The notes: generated by a model from the sequence alone, not told the origin. Positions 1 through 7,872 are shown, numbered from the stretch's first letter. The stretch is DNA of 9,874 nucleotides from an uncultured candidate division Zixibacteria bacterium (GCA_913009765.1 CAJVYT010000142.1:1-9874), one strand, 5' to 3'. Numbers and translations: made by a program.

Positions 1-2004
1 TCTGATAAAGCTTACAATAGTATCGGTTTCTTCAGATGAAAGGTACGCCCCATGAATACGAACAGCATCAGGCTGACCTGAATCAAGGAAAAGCATATCA
101 CCATTTCCAAGTAGTTTTTCTGCTCCGTTACCATCTAAAATTGTACGGGAATCAACTTTTGTAGAAACCTGAAATGCGATCCTTGCCGGGAAATTTGCTT
201 TTATCAAACCGGTGATAACATCAACAGAAGGTCTTTGTGTTGCCAATATCAGATGAATCCCTACCGCACGTGACATTTGGGCTAAACGTGTAATAAGCAG
301 TTCTATCTTAGATGATGTAGCCGACATCATCAAGTCTGCCAACTCATCAACACATATTATAATATATGGAATTTTCTTTTCAACGTCGGTTTGTTTGGCA
401 TTGTAGTCGGCAATGTTTCGAACCGAAGCATTTGCTAATTTTTTATATCTGCGTTCCATCTCAACCACTGCATCGGCTAATACTTTTTCGGCTCGTCTTG
501 GTTTTGTGACAACAGGTCGTCCCAAATGAGGAATTCCGGCATAGACAGATAGCTCAAGCATTTTGGGGTCGATAAATATAAAACGAACTTGATGAGGATG
601 CAGTCGATATAAAAACGACGTAATCATCACATTGAGACCAACAGACTTCCCCGAACCGGTGGCACCTGCTACTAATAAGTGAGGCATTTGGGCAAGATCT
701 GCAATAAAAGGTTTCCCCGATGTTGTCTTACCGAGAGCCATTGGTAAAATATGTCTGGCATTTTTGAATTCAGGTTCATCTATAATATCTTTCAAATAAA
801 CCATTTGGGGATTCCTATTAGGAATTTCCACTCCAACAGCAGCTTTCCCCGGTATTGGTGCTATGATACGAATACGTTTTGCTTTTAAAGCCAAAGCGAG
901 GTCGTCGGCTAAATTCACTATCTGATTTATCTTAATTCCAACCCCGGGTTTAAATTCAAATCTGGTAATAATCGGTCCCGGGTAGTACGTAATTTCCCCG
1001 TCAACACGCACACCAAATGTCTCCAAAGTTTCTTTTAACATCTGAGAAGTAAATTTTAACTCCTCATGATTTACTTCTTCAGCAGTATGAGGGTTTTCGG
1101 TCAGAAATTCAATTTTGGGATACAGATATGTCAACGAATCCATCTGTAGCTGTTCAGCTGTCTTTCCTGTTGTACTTTTTGATTTCTTTTGTCTTTGCGT
1201 AGAGGTATCATTCTCCGGCGATGAGTCAATCGGACGAACAACTTCTTTTACTGCCTGAGCTTTTGATTTCGTTATAGATGGTTTTTTGGCGGCAAGCGAT
1301 GGATACCTGTTGTCAAACTCTCCATCGTTTTCTTTAGGTGATGTTTTTGATTGAAATAAAGCTTTAATTTTTTCAAATGTAAACAGAGAGCCGACAGAAC
1401 TAAACAATGATGTACCAAAATTCAATATTGGTTTTAGAGACGGAATAGAAATCTTTGATGCTATCAACGGCGTAATAGAAGTATAGACCATAAGCAGAAT
1501 AATAATTACACCGGAAAGAATAATATACGAACCAAGCTCACCGACTAATTTGATATGAAACAAAGTTAATTTTTCAGTGAGAAATCCCCCAATAATGCCA
1601 TTTTCTACTCCCAATGCTCGAGATGTCAAAATATGCACGTCATAAATCATCGACGACAAAAGCGATACGACAAACAATATCGAACTGTTCAATCTCAGCG
1701 TTTCCGATAATTCCGATTTAAATAAACGAAAAGAGAGAAGCAATAATCCAAGAGGGAGAAAATATGAAAGCCATCCCATAAATGTAAGTGTAAAAAATGA
1801 AAGATACGCTCCCAGCATCCCGCCTTGATTTTTATACATTGTCTGGTCAAAGGGACTAAGTTGAGACGAATCATCACTTATACGAATATCGTCAACAGCA
1901 CGGTGTGTTACCAAAGCTACCAATAAAACAAGAGCCGCCAAGAAGAGCAGTACCCCAACAACTTTATAATTTTTTTGAACTTTATTTTTCTTTTTTTTTG
2001 CCAT
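1..2004 (-). CDS. ftsK: FtsK/SpoIIIE family DNA translocase, 3' end missing
   Basis: Membrane-anchored, ATP-driven DNA pump that in this family clears and aligns the chromosome terminus at the division septum. The 668 residues seen begin at the ATG at 2004 (MAKKKKNK). Hydrophobic segments lie at about residues 14-33, 62-92 (probably two passes or one long segment), 107-121 and 156-181. A polar, Lys/Ser-rich linker spans about 215-285, shorter than in E. coli FtsK. The alpha/beta motor follows from about 290. Its Walker A is GATGSGKS (447-454, Lys453), its Walker B is IIICVDELADL (Asp553, Glu554), and the typical ATQRPSVDVITG block follows near residue 590. The reading frame is open to the window edge, so the DNA-reading gamma winged helix expected at the C-terminus lies outside. 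No clear Shine-Dalgarno precedes the start, and a poly-A run codes for the Lys-rich N-terminus. The family call is near certain; whether it is the division or a sporulation-like paralogue cannot be told, but division FtsK is expected in a Gram-negative. Confidence 0.96.
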   Translation of the reverse strand, partial: MAKKKKNKVQKNYKVVGVLLFLAALVLLVALVTHRAVDDIRISDDSSQLSPFDQTMYKNQGGMLGAYLSFFTLTFMGWLSYFLPLGLLLLSFRLFKSELSETLRLNSSILFVVSLLSSMIYDVHILTSRALGVENGIIGGFLTEKLTLFHIKLVGELGSYIILSGVIIILLMVYTSITPLIASKISIPSLKPILNFGTSLFSSVGSLFTFEKIKALFQSKTSPKENDGEFDNRYPSLAAKKPSITKSKAQAVKEVVRPIDSSPENDTSTQRQKKSKSTTGKTAEQLQMDSLTYLYPKIEFLTENPHTAEEVNHEELKFTSQMLKETLETFGVRVDGEITYYPGPIITRFEFKPGVGIKINQIVNLADDLALALKAKRIRIIAPIPGKAAVGVEIPNRNPQMVYLKDIIDEPEFKNARHILPMALGKTTSGKPFIADLAQMPHLLVAGATGSGKSVGLNVMITSFLYRLHPHQVRFIFIDPKMLELSVYAGIPHLGRPVVTKPRRAEKVLADAVVEMERRYKKLANASVRNIADYNAKQTDVEKKIPYIIICVDELADLMMSATSSKIELLITRLAQMSRAVGIHLILATQRPSVDVITGLIKANFPARIAFQVSTKVDSRTILDGNGAEKLLGNGDMLFLDSGQPDAVRIHGAYLSSEETDTIVSFIR

Positions 2005-2049
2005 AATCAAAAGATAAAATCTATAAAACAGTTTACAAAAACAATATAA

Positions 2050-2077
2050 AAAGGCAGAGAAAAATTTCCCTGCCTTT
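2050..2077 (-). terminator. Likely intrinsic terminator of hup
   Basis: An 8-bp perfect stem (AAAGGCAG at 2050-2057 with CTGCCTTT at 2070-2077) is extended inward by a G-U wobble and a few more pairs around a short AT loop. Read on the minus strand, the stem ends in TTT and runs into TTATATTG and more T. It starts about 21 bp past the hup stop, as expected for a rho-independent terminator. The wobble pair forms only in minus-strand RNA, which favours that orientation. The T tract is imperfect, so termination may be partial. Confidence 0.65.
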
Positions 2078-2098
2078 CATAAATTTTTCAAAAGCAGT

Positions 2099-2377
2099 TT
2101 ATTGTTTCTTAATAGCCTCTTTTAAATGTTTACCCGCTTTAAAAACCGGAACTTTTGTTGCCGGAATATCAATTTTGGCACCTGTTTGCGGGTTTCTGCC
2201 AATTCGTGCTTTTCTATTTGAGACAGAAAAAGTACCAAATCCTGAGAAACTTACTTTTTCACCCTTTTTTAAGTGAGTAGTAACAGTACCCATAAATGTG
2301 TCAAGTGCTTCAGCAGCTTGTTTTTTCGTAATCCCTGACGTTTCAGCCATTTTTGCAATAACTTGATCTTTTGTCAT
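2099..2377 (-). CDS. hup: HU-family DNA-binding protein
   Basis: Small histone-like protein that binds and bends DNA as a dimer in the nucleoid. The 92 residues match the usual length of about 90. The N-terminal helical dimerisation part (MTKDQVIAKM, residues 1-40) is followed by the family signature GFGTFSVSNRKARIGRNP at about 46-63. The DNA-intercalating Arg-Asn-Pro arm tip is at 61-63, and a basic C-terminal helix ends in KKQ. I chose the ATG at 2377 rather than the in-frame ATG at 2392. The sequence between them (GGAAGGGGATAAA) is itself the Shine-Dalgarno, and HU proteins normally begin right at the MTK-type motif. The gene is separated from lptD by a gap with promoter-like sequence and is followed by a terminator, so it is probably its own transcription unit. 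HU versus IHF subunit cannot be fully settled from sequence, but HU is the better fit. Confidence 0.95.
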   Translation of the reverse strand: MTKDQVIAKMAETSGITKKQAAEALDTFMGTVTTHLKKGEKVSFSGFGTFSVSNRKARIGRNPQTGAKIDIPATKVPVFKAGKHLKEAIKKQ

Positions 2378-2382
2378 TTTAT

Positions 2383-2388
2383 CCCCTT
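2383..2388 (-). promoter_or_regulatory. hup ribosome binding site
   Basis: AAGGGG sits 5 nt upstream of the ATG at 2377. It overlaps the codons that would follow the alternative ATG at 2392, so it decides in favour of the shorter, 92-residue HU. Confidence 0.75.
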
Positions 2389-2422
2389 CCATGGGAAATG
2401 AACGTTATACATTTATTTTACA

Positions 2423-2456
2423 TTGATAAAAAAGAGGATTTATCAAAATCTGTCAA
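2423..2456 (-). promoter_or_regulatory. Promoter-like region of hup with an inverted repeat
   Basis: On the minus strand an exact TTGACA lies at 2456-2451. No good -10 box sits at the canonical 17-nt spacing; the nearest T-rich hexamers (TTTTAT, TTTATC) are 19-20 nt away. A perfect 8-bp inverted repeat, TTGATAAA (2423-2430) and TTTATCAA (2439-2446) with an 8-nt spacer, lies immediately downstream of the TTGACA, where the spacer and -10 would be. That placement suits an operator. It could also form a weak AU-rich hairpin in the 3' end of the lptD transcript, but it has no T tail and so is a poor terminator. The site is seen directly; its function is inferred. Confidence 0.35.
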
Positions 2457-2495
2457 CTAAAATAATCCAATAAAACAGCGTAAAATCAGCCTTTA

Positions 2496-5400
2496 TTAGC
2501 GATTGAATGTCTGTGTTGTGAAAGTTCCATAGTTATTGTCGAGCTTTATTTCTGGAAGTTGTGTCACGAATAATTTAAACCCAAATCCTCTGTTTGTCCC
2601 AATTGGCACCCAATAAAGTGAACCTGTCCAGCAATGAAGTTTACGGGTAATATTTACTGAATTATTAATAGTCAATTTGCGGAAAATATCATACCGCTGA
2701 GAATACCTAATTGCTGTCGAGGGGGTCAATTTGAAATTTAGGTTAAATGTCACAAAACTGCTTTTTTTCCAACTTTCTTTAACTCCGCTTTCTTGATAGT
2801 TATAATCTGCTGTAAAAGACCAGTTTGAGCCGACCTGATTTTGAGAAGTGAGTTCTGATTTTGTTTGTTTCCCTTGTGGAATTTTGTAGTCATCATCAAA
2901 AAAGAATTTATTGCCCGCAAGCCGAAATGATGCTCTCATCGTAAATGACAACAACTGAGGTGACCAAAATTGTTCTGATGAGTCAGTAACATTATAAAAA
3001 GTGTGACTCATAGAACCTGAAAAAGATGAAATTATTGGCAATGCTGATGAATTAAAAGTTGTATTTAGATTTGATATGGGTCTGCTGTCTTCTTCAAGAT
3101 TATAACCAAAACTTGAATTTATTGAAATAAGGTCTAAAACTTTTTCTTGTTCACCATTTCTAACTTTTGCTTGAAATAACTGTCTAAGTGAAAAACTAAG
3201 GTTTCTTCTTTTAGTACTCGATGATCCAACACCGGTATACGCTTTAACTTCCGGATTCTTATTATTAATTTCAGGAGTATATGAAAAGCTTGCTGATGGG
3301 GTCAAGACATGACGAAGCCCTAACAGACCAAAGATTTTCGGATAAATAGTGCCATACAACTTTGTATTTGCCGACACATTTGCACTATATGAATATGAAC
3401 GATAAATTTTTGAGGCATCTATATCAGCATAAATTGACTGGTCAGTTTCAAATACCTTGACCCACGTTTCTTTGTAACCGACACTTGGAATAATATTTAG
3501 AACATTTCCCAATTTCAACTGAGGCAGTTTTAATGACGGACTATGCGTCATAACAGCATATCTTTTTCGAGTACGGTATACTCCAGTTGAATCTATTGTC
3601 ATAGTAGTATCAGATGTCAAACTGTCAACTGTAAATGTAGTGTCTACGACAAGATTAGCGTATGACAATGATCTATTGGAAAAATGCTGTAATGTCGGCT
3701 GATATCGGACATAGATTGAATTATAAAATTTTTGTTTAAGTTTCCCCTCACTGTTTCTTTTTCCTGCTCCAAAAGGATAGAGCGACGGAAGAGAAAGTGT
3801 GAGACTCGGAAGCAAGTCGGCACGAGTTTCAGTATCTAAATTAACCGTATGTGAAACAGAACCGCTGAGTGCCACTGTTTTGCTGAATCTTTTTGAAAAT
3901 GATAATTGTGATCGAACTGAACGGTTCAACCGCTCTGCAAGGTTCTGTGTAAAGTCCGCTTGATATCTTGAATCAGACTGGAAACTTCCTGTAGCATTGA
4001 TGTTAAAATTGGGAGAAAATGTCTGACGGTATGCCCCGCTCACAGTCCATCTCGGTTCTTTCACTTCCTGTGCAGTACCATAATCATATCGTGTCGTACG
4101 AGAATAGTTTCCGTCAAGATACCCACTTAAGACATATCTTTTGTTAAAATTAACTCTCCCGTAAAAATTTATTCGTCTGCTTTCTTCATAATAATCAAAG
4201 GCACCTTTTACATCGTAATATTCCGATGCCGCCCAATAGTATCCGACATTTTTAACATATCTTTCTCCCCGTTCAAATTTCCCGAACGAAAAAGGCAGCA
4301 AACCTGAATGCCGTCCTTTTTCTAAAGGAAATACATAATAAGGAAGTATCAATATCGGAATAGATTCTATATAAAAAATTACCGGTTTTGCAATCAGACG
4401 TTTCCCCTCAATCATTTTCATATTATTTGACTTAAAGTGATAATGCGGTTCATCAGCATCACAGGTAGTGTACCGTCCCTCCTGCACATAATAAATATCC
4501 TTCTGCTCACGATAGAGCTTCTTGCCGTAATACAAGCCTTCAGTATAATCTGTCTTAGTTTGAATTATTCTGCCTTTTTCTGTATCAATAGAATACAAAA
4601 GATAATTTCCAAGAATCTCTTCATTACCGTCTTTTAGAATCACCGGAATTATATTCGGTTGAATTTGATTTGACAGATAATATGGATTGACAACTGTATC
4701 TGCCTCTACATCAGCAGAAAATGCTTCAATTAAATTCCTTTTAGTATCAAATTCGATAAAATAAGCATCCAAAGCAACCACACCGGATTTCACATGTGCT
4801 TTTTCTTTTAAAGTTATTAAAGAATCGTTCAGGGCATATTCAATGTTATTAGAGTTATAATCAATTGTGTCAACAATCTGAACCACATTGGAATCAACTA
4901 TTTGATTCTTCCCTGACAAATATTGCCCTTGGGAACCGCCTCTTACAATAATTGTCTGCAGCTCTTCGTTTTGAACTAAGAATTTAATAGTATCTCCCGA
5001 AACACTGTTTTCCTGAAAATCATTTCTTCCTTGTGTCGATGGATAATACCATGAGTATGCCTGCCCATAACACAAAATATTATCAAGCAGTCCATTTGTA
5101 AAATACAGAAAAATCCTTTTCCCTGACAAAATTGATTCGTCATAATATCCTTTGACAGAGTCGACCGGTTCCTTAAAAACGGCACGAGCAGAATCAAATA
5201 CATCGATAAACTCAATTTGATTATTTGAAAGATGTATTGTAATAAGTTCTCCGGAAATAACCGACTCTCCTTTTTGTATTGTCGGTTTTTCAAAAAGGTC
5301 TAAGAGACTCCCATCTGATTTCATCTTTGCACAATTAGAGTGTGATGAAAATTCCTTAGATGATATTTTCACATCTCCATACGCTTCGGCTTCCCTGGTA

Positions 5401-5888
5401 AGAGCATTATAATCTATCCTATCACCCATAATTTCATACATTTTGGCAGTATCAGGATAATTTAGATACATGAGAGGTCGGTTTTCCATATAAAAATAAT
5501 TTCCGCTCTCATCAATGAATGCGTAGTTCCCAACAGCAAAAACAGAATCTTTGTATGACCACAGTTCGACATTTTCACCAAGTGCCTGATATTCACCTTT
5601 CCCCATATCATAAAAAACGGAATCTGCTTTCATATAATATTTTTCATCATCAACCACAACTGAACCATTAAGCTGCACATCCTGCCCCTTAAGCCATTTT
5701 GCCGAGTCACAATAGATATCCCCCGTCTCGGTTACAAAATGCACATTACCGATGACATAGGTAACATAGCTGTCCCCCACATACTGAACTTCAAATTGAT
5801 CAGAATGCTCCAGCACAAGCGACTCTTTGGCAGAAAGAGACACTGTTATAAGTAATAAAAAAATAAAAAATAGTTTGTTATTTTTCAT
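2496..5888 (-). CDS. lptD: LPS-assembly outer membrane protein LptD, long FCB-like form
   Basis: Outer-membrane barrel that in this family inserts lipopolysaccharide into the outer leaflet, working with LptE and receiving substrate over the LptA bridge. A signal peptide (hydrophobic FFIFLLLITVSLSA, probable cleavage after Ala20) opens the 1130-residue protein. Residues 21 to about 460 are beta-rich OstA/LptA-like sequence (for example GNVHFVTETGDIYCDSAKW at 47-65 and GDRIDYNALTREAEAYGDV at 155-173). The barrel domain starts near 470 with the family hallmarks GRYTTCDADEPHYHF (471-485), IPILILPYYVFPL (510-522), RHSGLLPFSFG (526-536) and YYWAASEYYD (550-559). The rest alternates strands and polar loops and ends in TQTFNR. 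E. coli LptD is about 780 residues, so this one is much longer. The five cysteines are at 60, 186, 273, 476 and 1086; the adjacent Cys pair of E. coli is absent. The start overlaps the alaX stop by 11 bp and uses a GGGG ribosome site inside alaX, implying coupled translation. Confidence 0.93.
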   Translation of the reverse strand: MKNNKLFFIFLLLITVSLSAKESLVLEHSDQFEVQYVGDSYVTYVIGNVHFVTETGDIYCDSAKWLKGQDVQLNGSVVVDDEKYYMKADSVFYDMGKGEYQALGENVELWSYKDSVFAVGNYAFIDESGNYFYMENRPLMYLNYPDTAKMYEIMGDRIDYNALTREAEAYGDVKISSKEFSSHSNCAKMKSDGSLLDLFEKPTIQKGESVISGELITIHLSNNQIEFIDVFDSARAVFKEPVDSVKGYYDESILSGKRIFLYFTNGLLDNILCYGQAYSWYYPSTQGRNDFQENSVSGDTIKFLVQNEELQTIIVRGGSQGQYLSGKNQIVDSNVVQIVDTIDYNSNNIEYALNDSLITLKEKAHVKSGVVALDAYFIEFDTKRNLIEAFSADVEADTVVNPYYLSNQIQPNIIPVILKDGNEEILGNYLLYSIDTEKGRIIQTKTDYTEGLYYGKKLYREQKDIYYVQEGRYTTCDADEPHYHFKSNNMKMIEGKRLIAKPVIFYIESIPILILPYYVFPLEKGRHSGLLPFSFGKFERGERYVKNVGYYWAASEYYDVKGAFDYYEESRRINFYGRVNFNKRYVLSGYLDGNYSRTTRYDYGTAQEVKEPRWTVSGAYRQTFSPNFNINATGSFQSDSRYQADFTQNLAERLNRSVRSQLSFSKRFSKTVALSGSVSHTVNLDTETRADLLPSLTLSLPSLYPFGAGKRNSEGKLKQKFYNSIYVRYQPTLQHFSNRSLSYANLVVDTTFTVDSLTSDTTMTIDSTGVYRTRKRYAVMTHSPSLKLPQLKLGNVLNIIPSVGYKETWVKVFETDQSIYADIDASKIYRSYSYSANVSANTKLYGTIYPKIFGLLGLRHVLTPSASFSYTPEINNKNPEVKAYTGVGSSSTKRRNLSFSLRQLFQAKVRNGEQEKVLDLISINSSFGYNLEEDSRPISNLNTTFNSSALPIISSFSGSMSHTFYNVTDSSEQFWSPQLLSFTMRASFRLAGNKFFFDDDYKIPQGKQTKSELTSQNQVGSNWSFTADYNYQESGVKESWKKSSFVTFNLNFKLTPSTAIRYSQRYDIFRKLTINNSVNITRKLHCWTGSLYWVPIGTNRGFGFKLFVTQLPEIKLDNNYGTFTTQTFNR

Positions 5889-7077
5889 TATTCCCCAAAG
5901 AAATTATTTCTTTGATATTTGTCTTATACATATCAAAATCATTTTCTAAAACTCCGCCCAGTTGAGCGATGTTTTTGTTCCCACCGCCTTTTAATTCTGT
6001 CATAGCTGAGAGTTCTTTGGCAATATCTCCGGCATTACGTTTAATTGTCTTGGCACAACTTATAATGATTTTATCATTATACAAAATAACAGCAATTCCG
6101 TTACATTTTTCTGCAAGTTCTAAAACAAACTGATTCATAATATTTTTATCAAAACGGTTTTCAATAGAAAATATAGTTTGTACATCGGCAACCATTTCTG
6201 ATTTTTTGAGCAGTTCGTGTATCTTGTGAGGTATAAGTTCTTTTTGATATAAAGTAATATCCCGTTTCAGAAATTTGTTTGTCTCAACTAATTTTTGAAA
6301 ATGAGCTTCTATATCATGTACCGAACATGTTAATTTATTGGATATCGCTTTGCTGACATTAAAACAAGTTCTGTAATCATCGATTGCCTGTTGTCCGCAT
6401 AAAAAATAAACAGCTGTACGACCTCTGATTTTTTCAGTTGAAATTATTTTAATCAGTTGAATTTCAGCAGTAGAATTAACATGAGTTCCGCCACAGGCAG
6501 TACATTCAAAATCATCAATCTGTATCAATCTAATTTCACCGGAACGTTTTGGAGGTTTTCTTAAATTATATTTTGAAACATTATTAGAATTAGCAAAAAT
6601 AACTTCAACTTTTCGGTTCTCACTGATTACTTGATTTGACAATTTTTCTGCTTTTTGTAATTGGTCGTCAGATAATTCTTTGGTATCAAATTCAATGTTA
6701 CCATAATTATCACCTAAATGCACTGACATTGTCACGAGATTATACAACCTATAAAATGACTGACTCAAAATATGCTGGGCGGAATGCTGTTGTTTATTTT
6801 TTAACCGTCTGTCATAATCAATCTGCCCTGAAACTATTTCCCCAACTTTACCAACTGCTGATTCTGTAATATGCTGAATTTCATCACCGTCAATAACATC
6901 AATTACAGGTATCTTTTGCAGGAGACCTACATCATGCTGCTGTCCCCCCGAAGTAGGATAAAATGCTGTTTTCTCTAAAATCGTAATATGCTTATTTTCG
7001 ATTTTTTTAACATCTACAATTTTTGCTTTAAATGACAGTAAATTTGAATCGGTATAGTAAAGTCGTTTTGTTTTCAT
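5878..7077 (-). CDS. alaX: Alanyl-tRNA editing protein, long form (AlaX-L)
   Basis: Free-standing relative of the AlaRS editing domain; this family hydrolyses mischarged Ser- or Gly-tRNA(Ala) in the cytoplasm. The 399 residues begin with an N-terminal beta-barrel-like part carrying FYPTSGGQQHD (39-49). The zinc-binding editing core follows, with HSAQH (His98, His102) and CGGTH (Cys195, His199), the HxxxH...CxxxH pattern of AlaRS and AlaX. After KIRGRTAVYFLCG (216-228) comes a helical, probably coiled-coil stretch (about 240-300). A C-terminal DHHA1/C-Ala-like domain ends in the Gly-rich KGGGNKNIAQLGG (363-375). This domain marks the long form rather than the short AlaX. I chose the ATG at 7077; an in-frame TTG at 7083 would add two residues, and neither has a strong ribosome site. 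It follows the FAH gene by 12 bp and overlaps lptD by 11 bp. It lacks the AlaRS aminoacylation and tRNA-recognition domains, so it is not a broken alaS. Confidence 0.93.
   Translation of the reverse strand: MKTKRLYYTDSNLLSFKAKIVDVKKIENKHITILEKTAFYPTSGGQQHDVGLLQKIPVIDVIDGDEIQHITESAVGKVGEIVSGQIDYDRRLKNKQQHSAQHILSQSFYRLYNLVTMSVHLGDNYGNIEFDTKELSDDQLQKAEKLSNQVISENRKVEVIFANSNNVSKYNLRKPPKRSGEIRLIQIDDFECTACGGTHVNSTAEIQLIKIISTEKIRGRTAVYFLCGQQAIDDYRTCFNVSKAISNKLTCSVHDIEAHFQKLVETNKFLKRDITLYQKELIPHKIHELLKKSEMVADVQTIFSIENRFDKNIMNQFVLELAEKCNGIAVILYNDKIIISCAKTIKRNAGDIAKELSAMTELKGGGNKNIAQLGGVLENDFDMYKTNIKEIISLGNNEK
5892..5896 (-). promoter_or_regulatory. lptD ribosome binding site inside alaX
   Basis: GGGGA lies 3 nt upstream of the lptD ATG at 5888 and within the last codons of alaX. 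The position suggests that ribosomes finishing alaX help start lptD. The spacing is on the short side. Confidence 0.5.
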
Positions 7078-7089
7078 ATTCAAACCAAT

Positions 7090-7857
7090 TTAAGACATTT
7101 TATTTTTTAAAGAACCAACATTTTCAATTCGCACTTCTATTTCATCGCCTGATTTCATCGGAGCAATTTTTGCCGGAGTTCCGGTAGAGATTAAATCCCC
7201 CGGATACAAGGTCATCACCGATGAAATATATTCTATCAGAAATGGAATTTTAAAAATCATTTGTGCCGTCCGTCCCGATTGTATTGTTTCGCCATTTACA
7301 ATTCCCTCTATAAGAATAGAGGAATAATCAACATTTTGCACAATATGCGGTCCTGTCGGACAAAATGTGTCAAACCCTTTTGCTCGGCTCCACTGACCGT
7401 CTTTTTTTTGTAAGTCTCGTGCAGTGACATCATTGACACAGGTAAACCCAAAGATATACTCATCGGCATTTTTTTCAGAGACATTCTTAGCAGTTTTTCC
7501 GATAACAACCCCTAACTCCGCTTCATAGTCTACCCGTTCAGATTGTTTGGGATGAATAATATTTTCGCCGCTGCCAATAATTGCTGAGGATGGTTTTAAA
7601 AATAGAAGCGGATTTTCCGGTGCTTCATCGGCTGAATATGATGCTGCCACATGGGCATGATAATTAAGCCCGACACAAATAATCTTTGACGGAACAACCG
7701 GTGCAATTTGTCTGATTGATGAAAGTTCATATTTGTCATCTGTTTCGATAATTTCATCCCATGGTGCTTTTGCAAGAACTGTTACTGTATCATTTTCAAT
7801 CATACCAAACTGTGGTGTTTTGTTTTCTGCTGTATGAAAACGTATATATTTTTTCAT
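7090..7857 (-). CDS. Fumarylacetoacetate hydrolase (FAH) family protein
   Basis: Cytosolic metal-dependent enzyme of the FAH superfamily, whose members cleave or isomerise 2,4-dioxo acids (fumarylpyruvate, acylpyruvate, homoprotocatechuate intermediates) or decarboxylate oxaloacetate. The 255 residues show a short N-terminal domain (1-50), then the catalytic fold beginning SKIICVGLNYHAHV (57-70). The expected metal ligands are in YEAELGVVIG (Glu112, Glu114) and FTCVNDVTARD (Asp143). KGFDTFCPTGP (160-170) and STGTP (224-228) complete the active-site signature. After GTP the usual small Gly is Lys230 (GTPAKIAPM). The length matches single-domain members such as YcgM and FAHD1. An AAAGGA ribosome site lies 9 nt before the ATG at 7857. 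Its neighbours are not aromatic-catabolism genes, so the substrate cannot be assigned; a general acylpyruvase or oxaloacetate decarboxylase role is as likely as a catabolic one. Confidence 0.93.
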   Translation of the reverse strand: MKKYIRFHTAENKTPQFGMIENDTVTVLAKAPWDEIIETDDKYELSSIRQIAPVVPSKIICVGLNYHAHVAASYSADEAPENPLLFLKPSSAIIGSGENIIHPKQSERVDYEAELGVVIGKTAKNVSEKNADEYIFGFTCVNDVTARDLQKKDGQWSRAKGFDTFCPTGPHIVQNVDYSSILIEGIVNGETIQSGRTAQMIFKIPFLIEYISSVMTLYPGDLISTGTPAKIAPMKSGDEIEVRIENVGSLKNKMS

Positions 7858-7866
7858 ATATCTTAT

Positions 7867-7872
7867 TCCTTT
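7867..7872 (-). promoter_or_regulatory. Ribosome binding site of the FAH gene
   Basis: AAAGGA is placed 9 nt upstream of the ATG at 7857. It lies in the 60-bp AT-rich gap after the MATE stop codon, which holds no hairpin, so readthrough from the MATE gene is plausible. Confidence 0.6.

Noticed and set aside
1981..2004. Possible frameshift or early stop in the A-rich start of ftsK
   Set aside because: Careful codon reading gives MAKKKKNKVQ with an open frame; no stop is present.
2005..2049. ftsK promoter (TTGTAA, 16 nt, TATCTT)
   Set aside because: Each box matches only 4 of 6 bases in very AT-rich sequence, and the -10 would lie within about 10 nt of the start codon.
2378..2392. Five extra residues (MEGDK) on the HU protein from the ATG at 2392
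   Set aside because: These bases are the Shine-Dalgarno for the ATG at 2377, which gives the standard HU N-terminus and length.
2468..2498. Terminator after lptD (AATAAA...TTTATT)
   Set aside because: Only the six AT pairs at the ends match; the GC part inside does not pair and there is no T tract.
4437..4637. Plus-strand open frame opposite lptD
   Set aside because: Lies wholly inside the well-supported lptD gene, resembles no known protein, and is the antisense shadow of its codon pattern.
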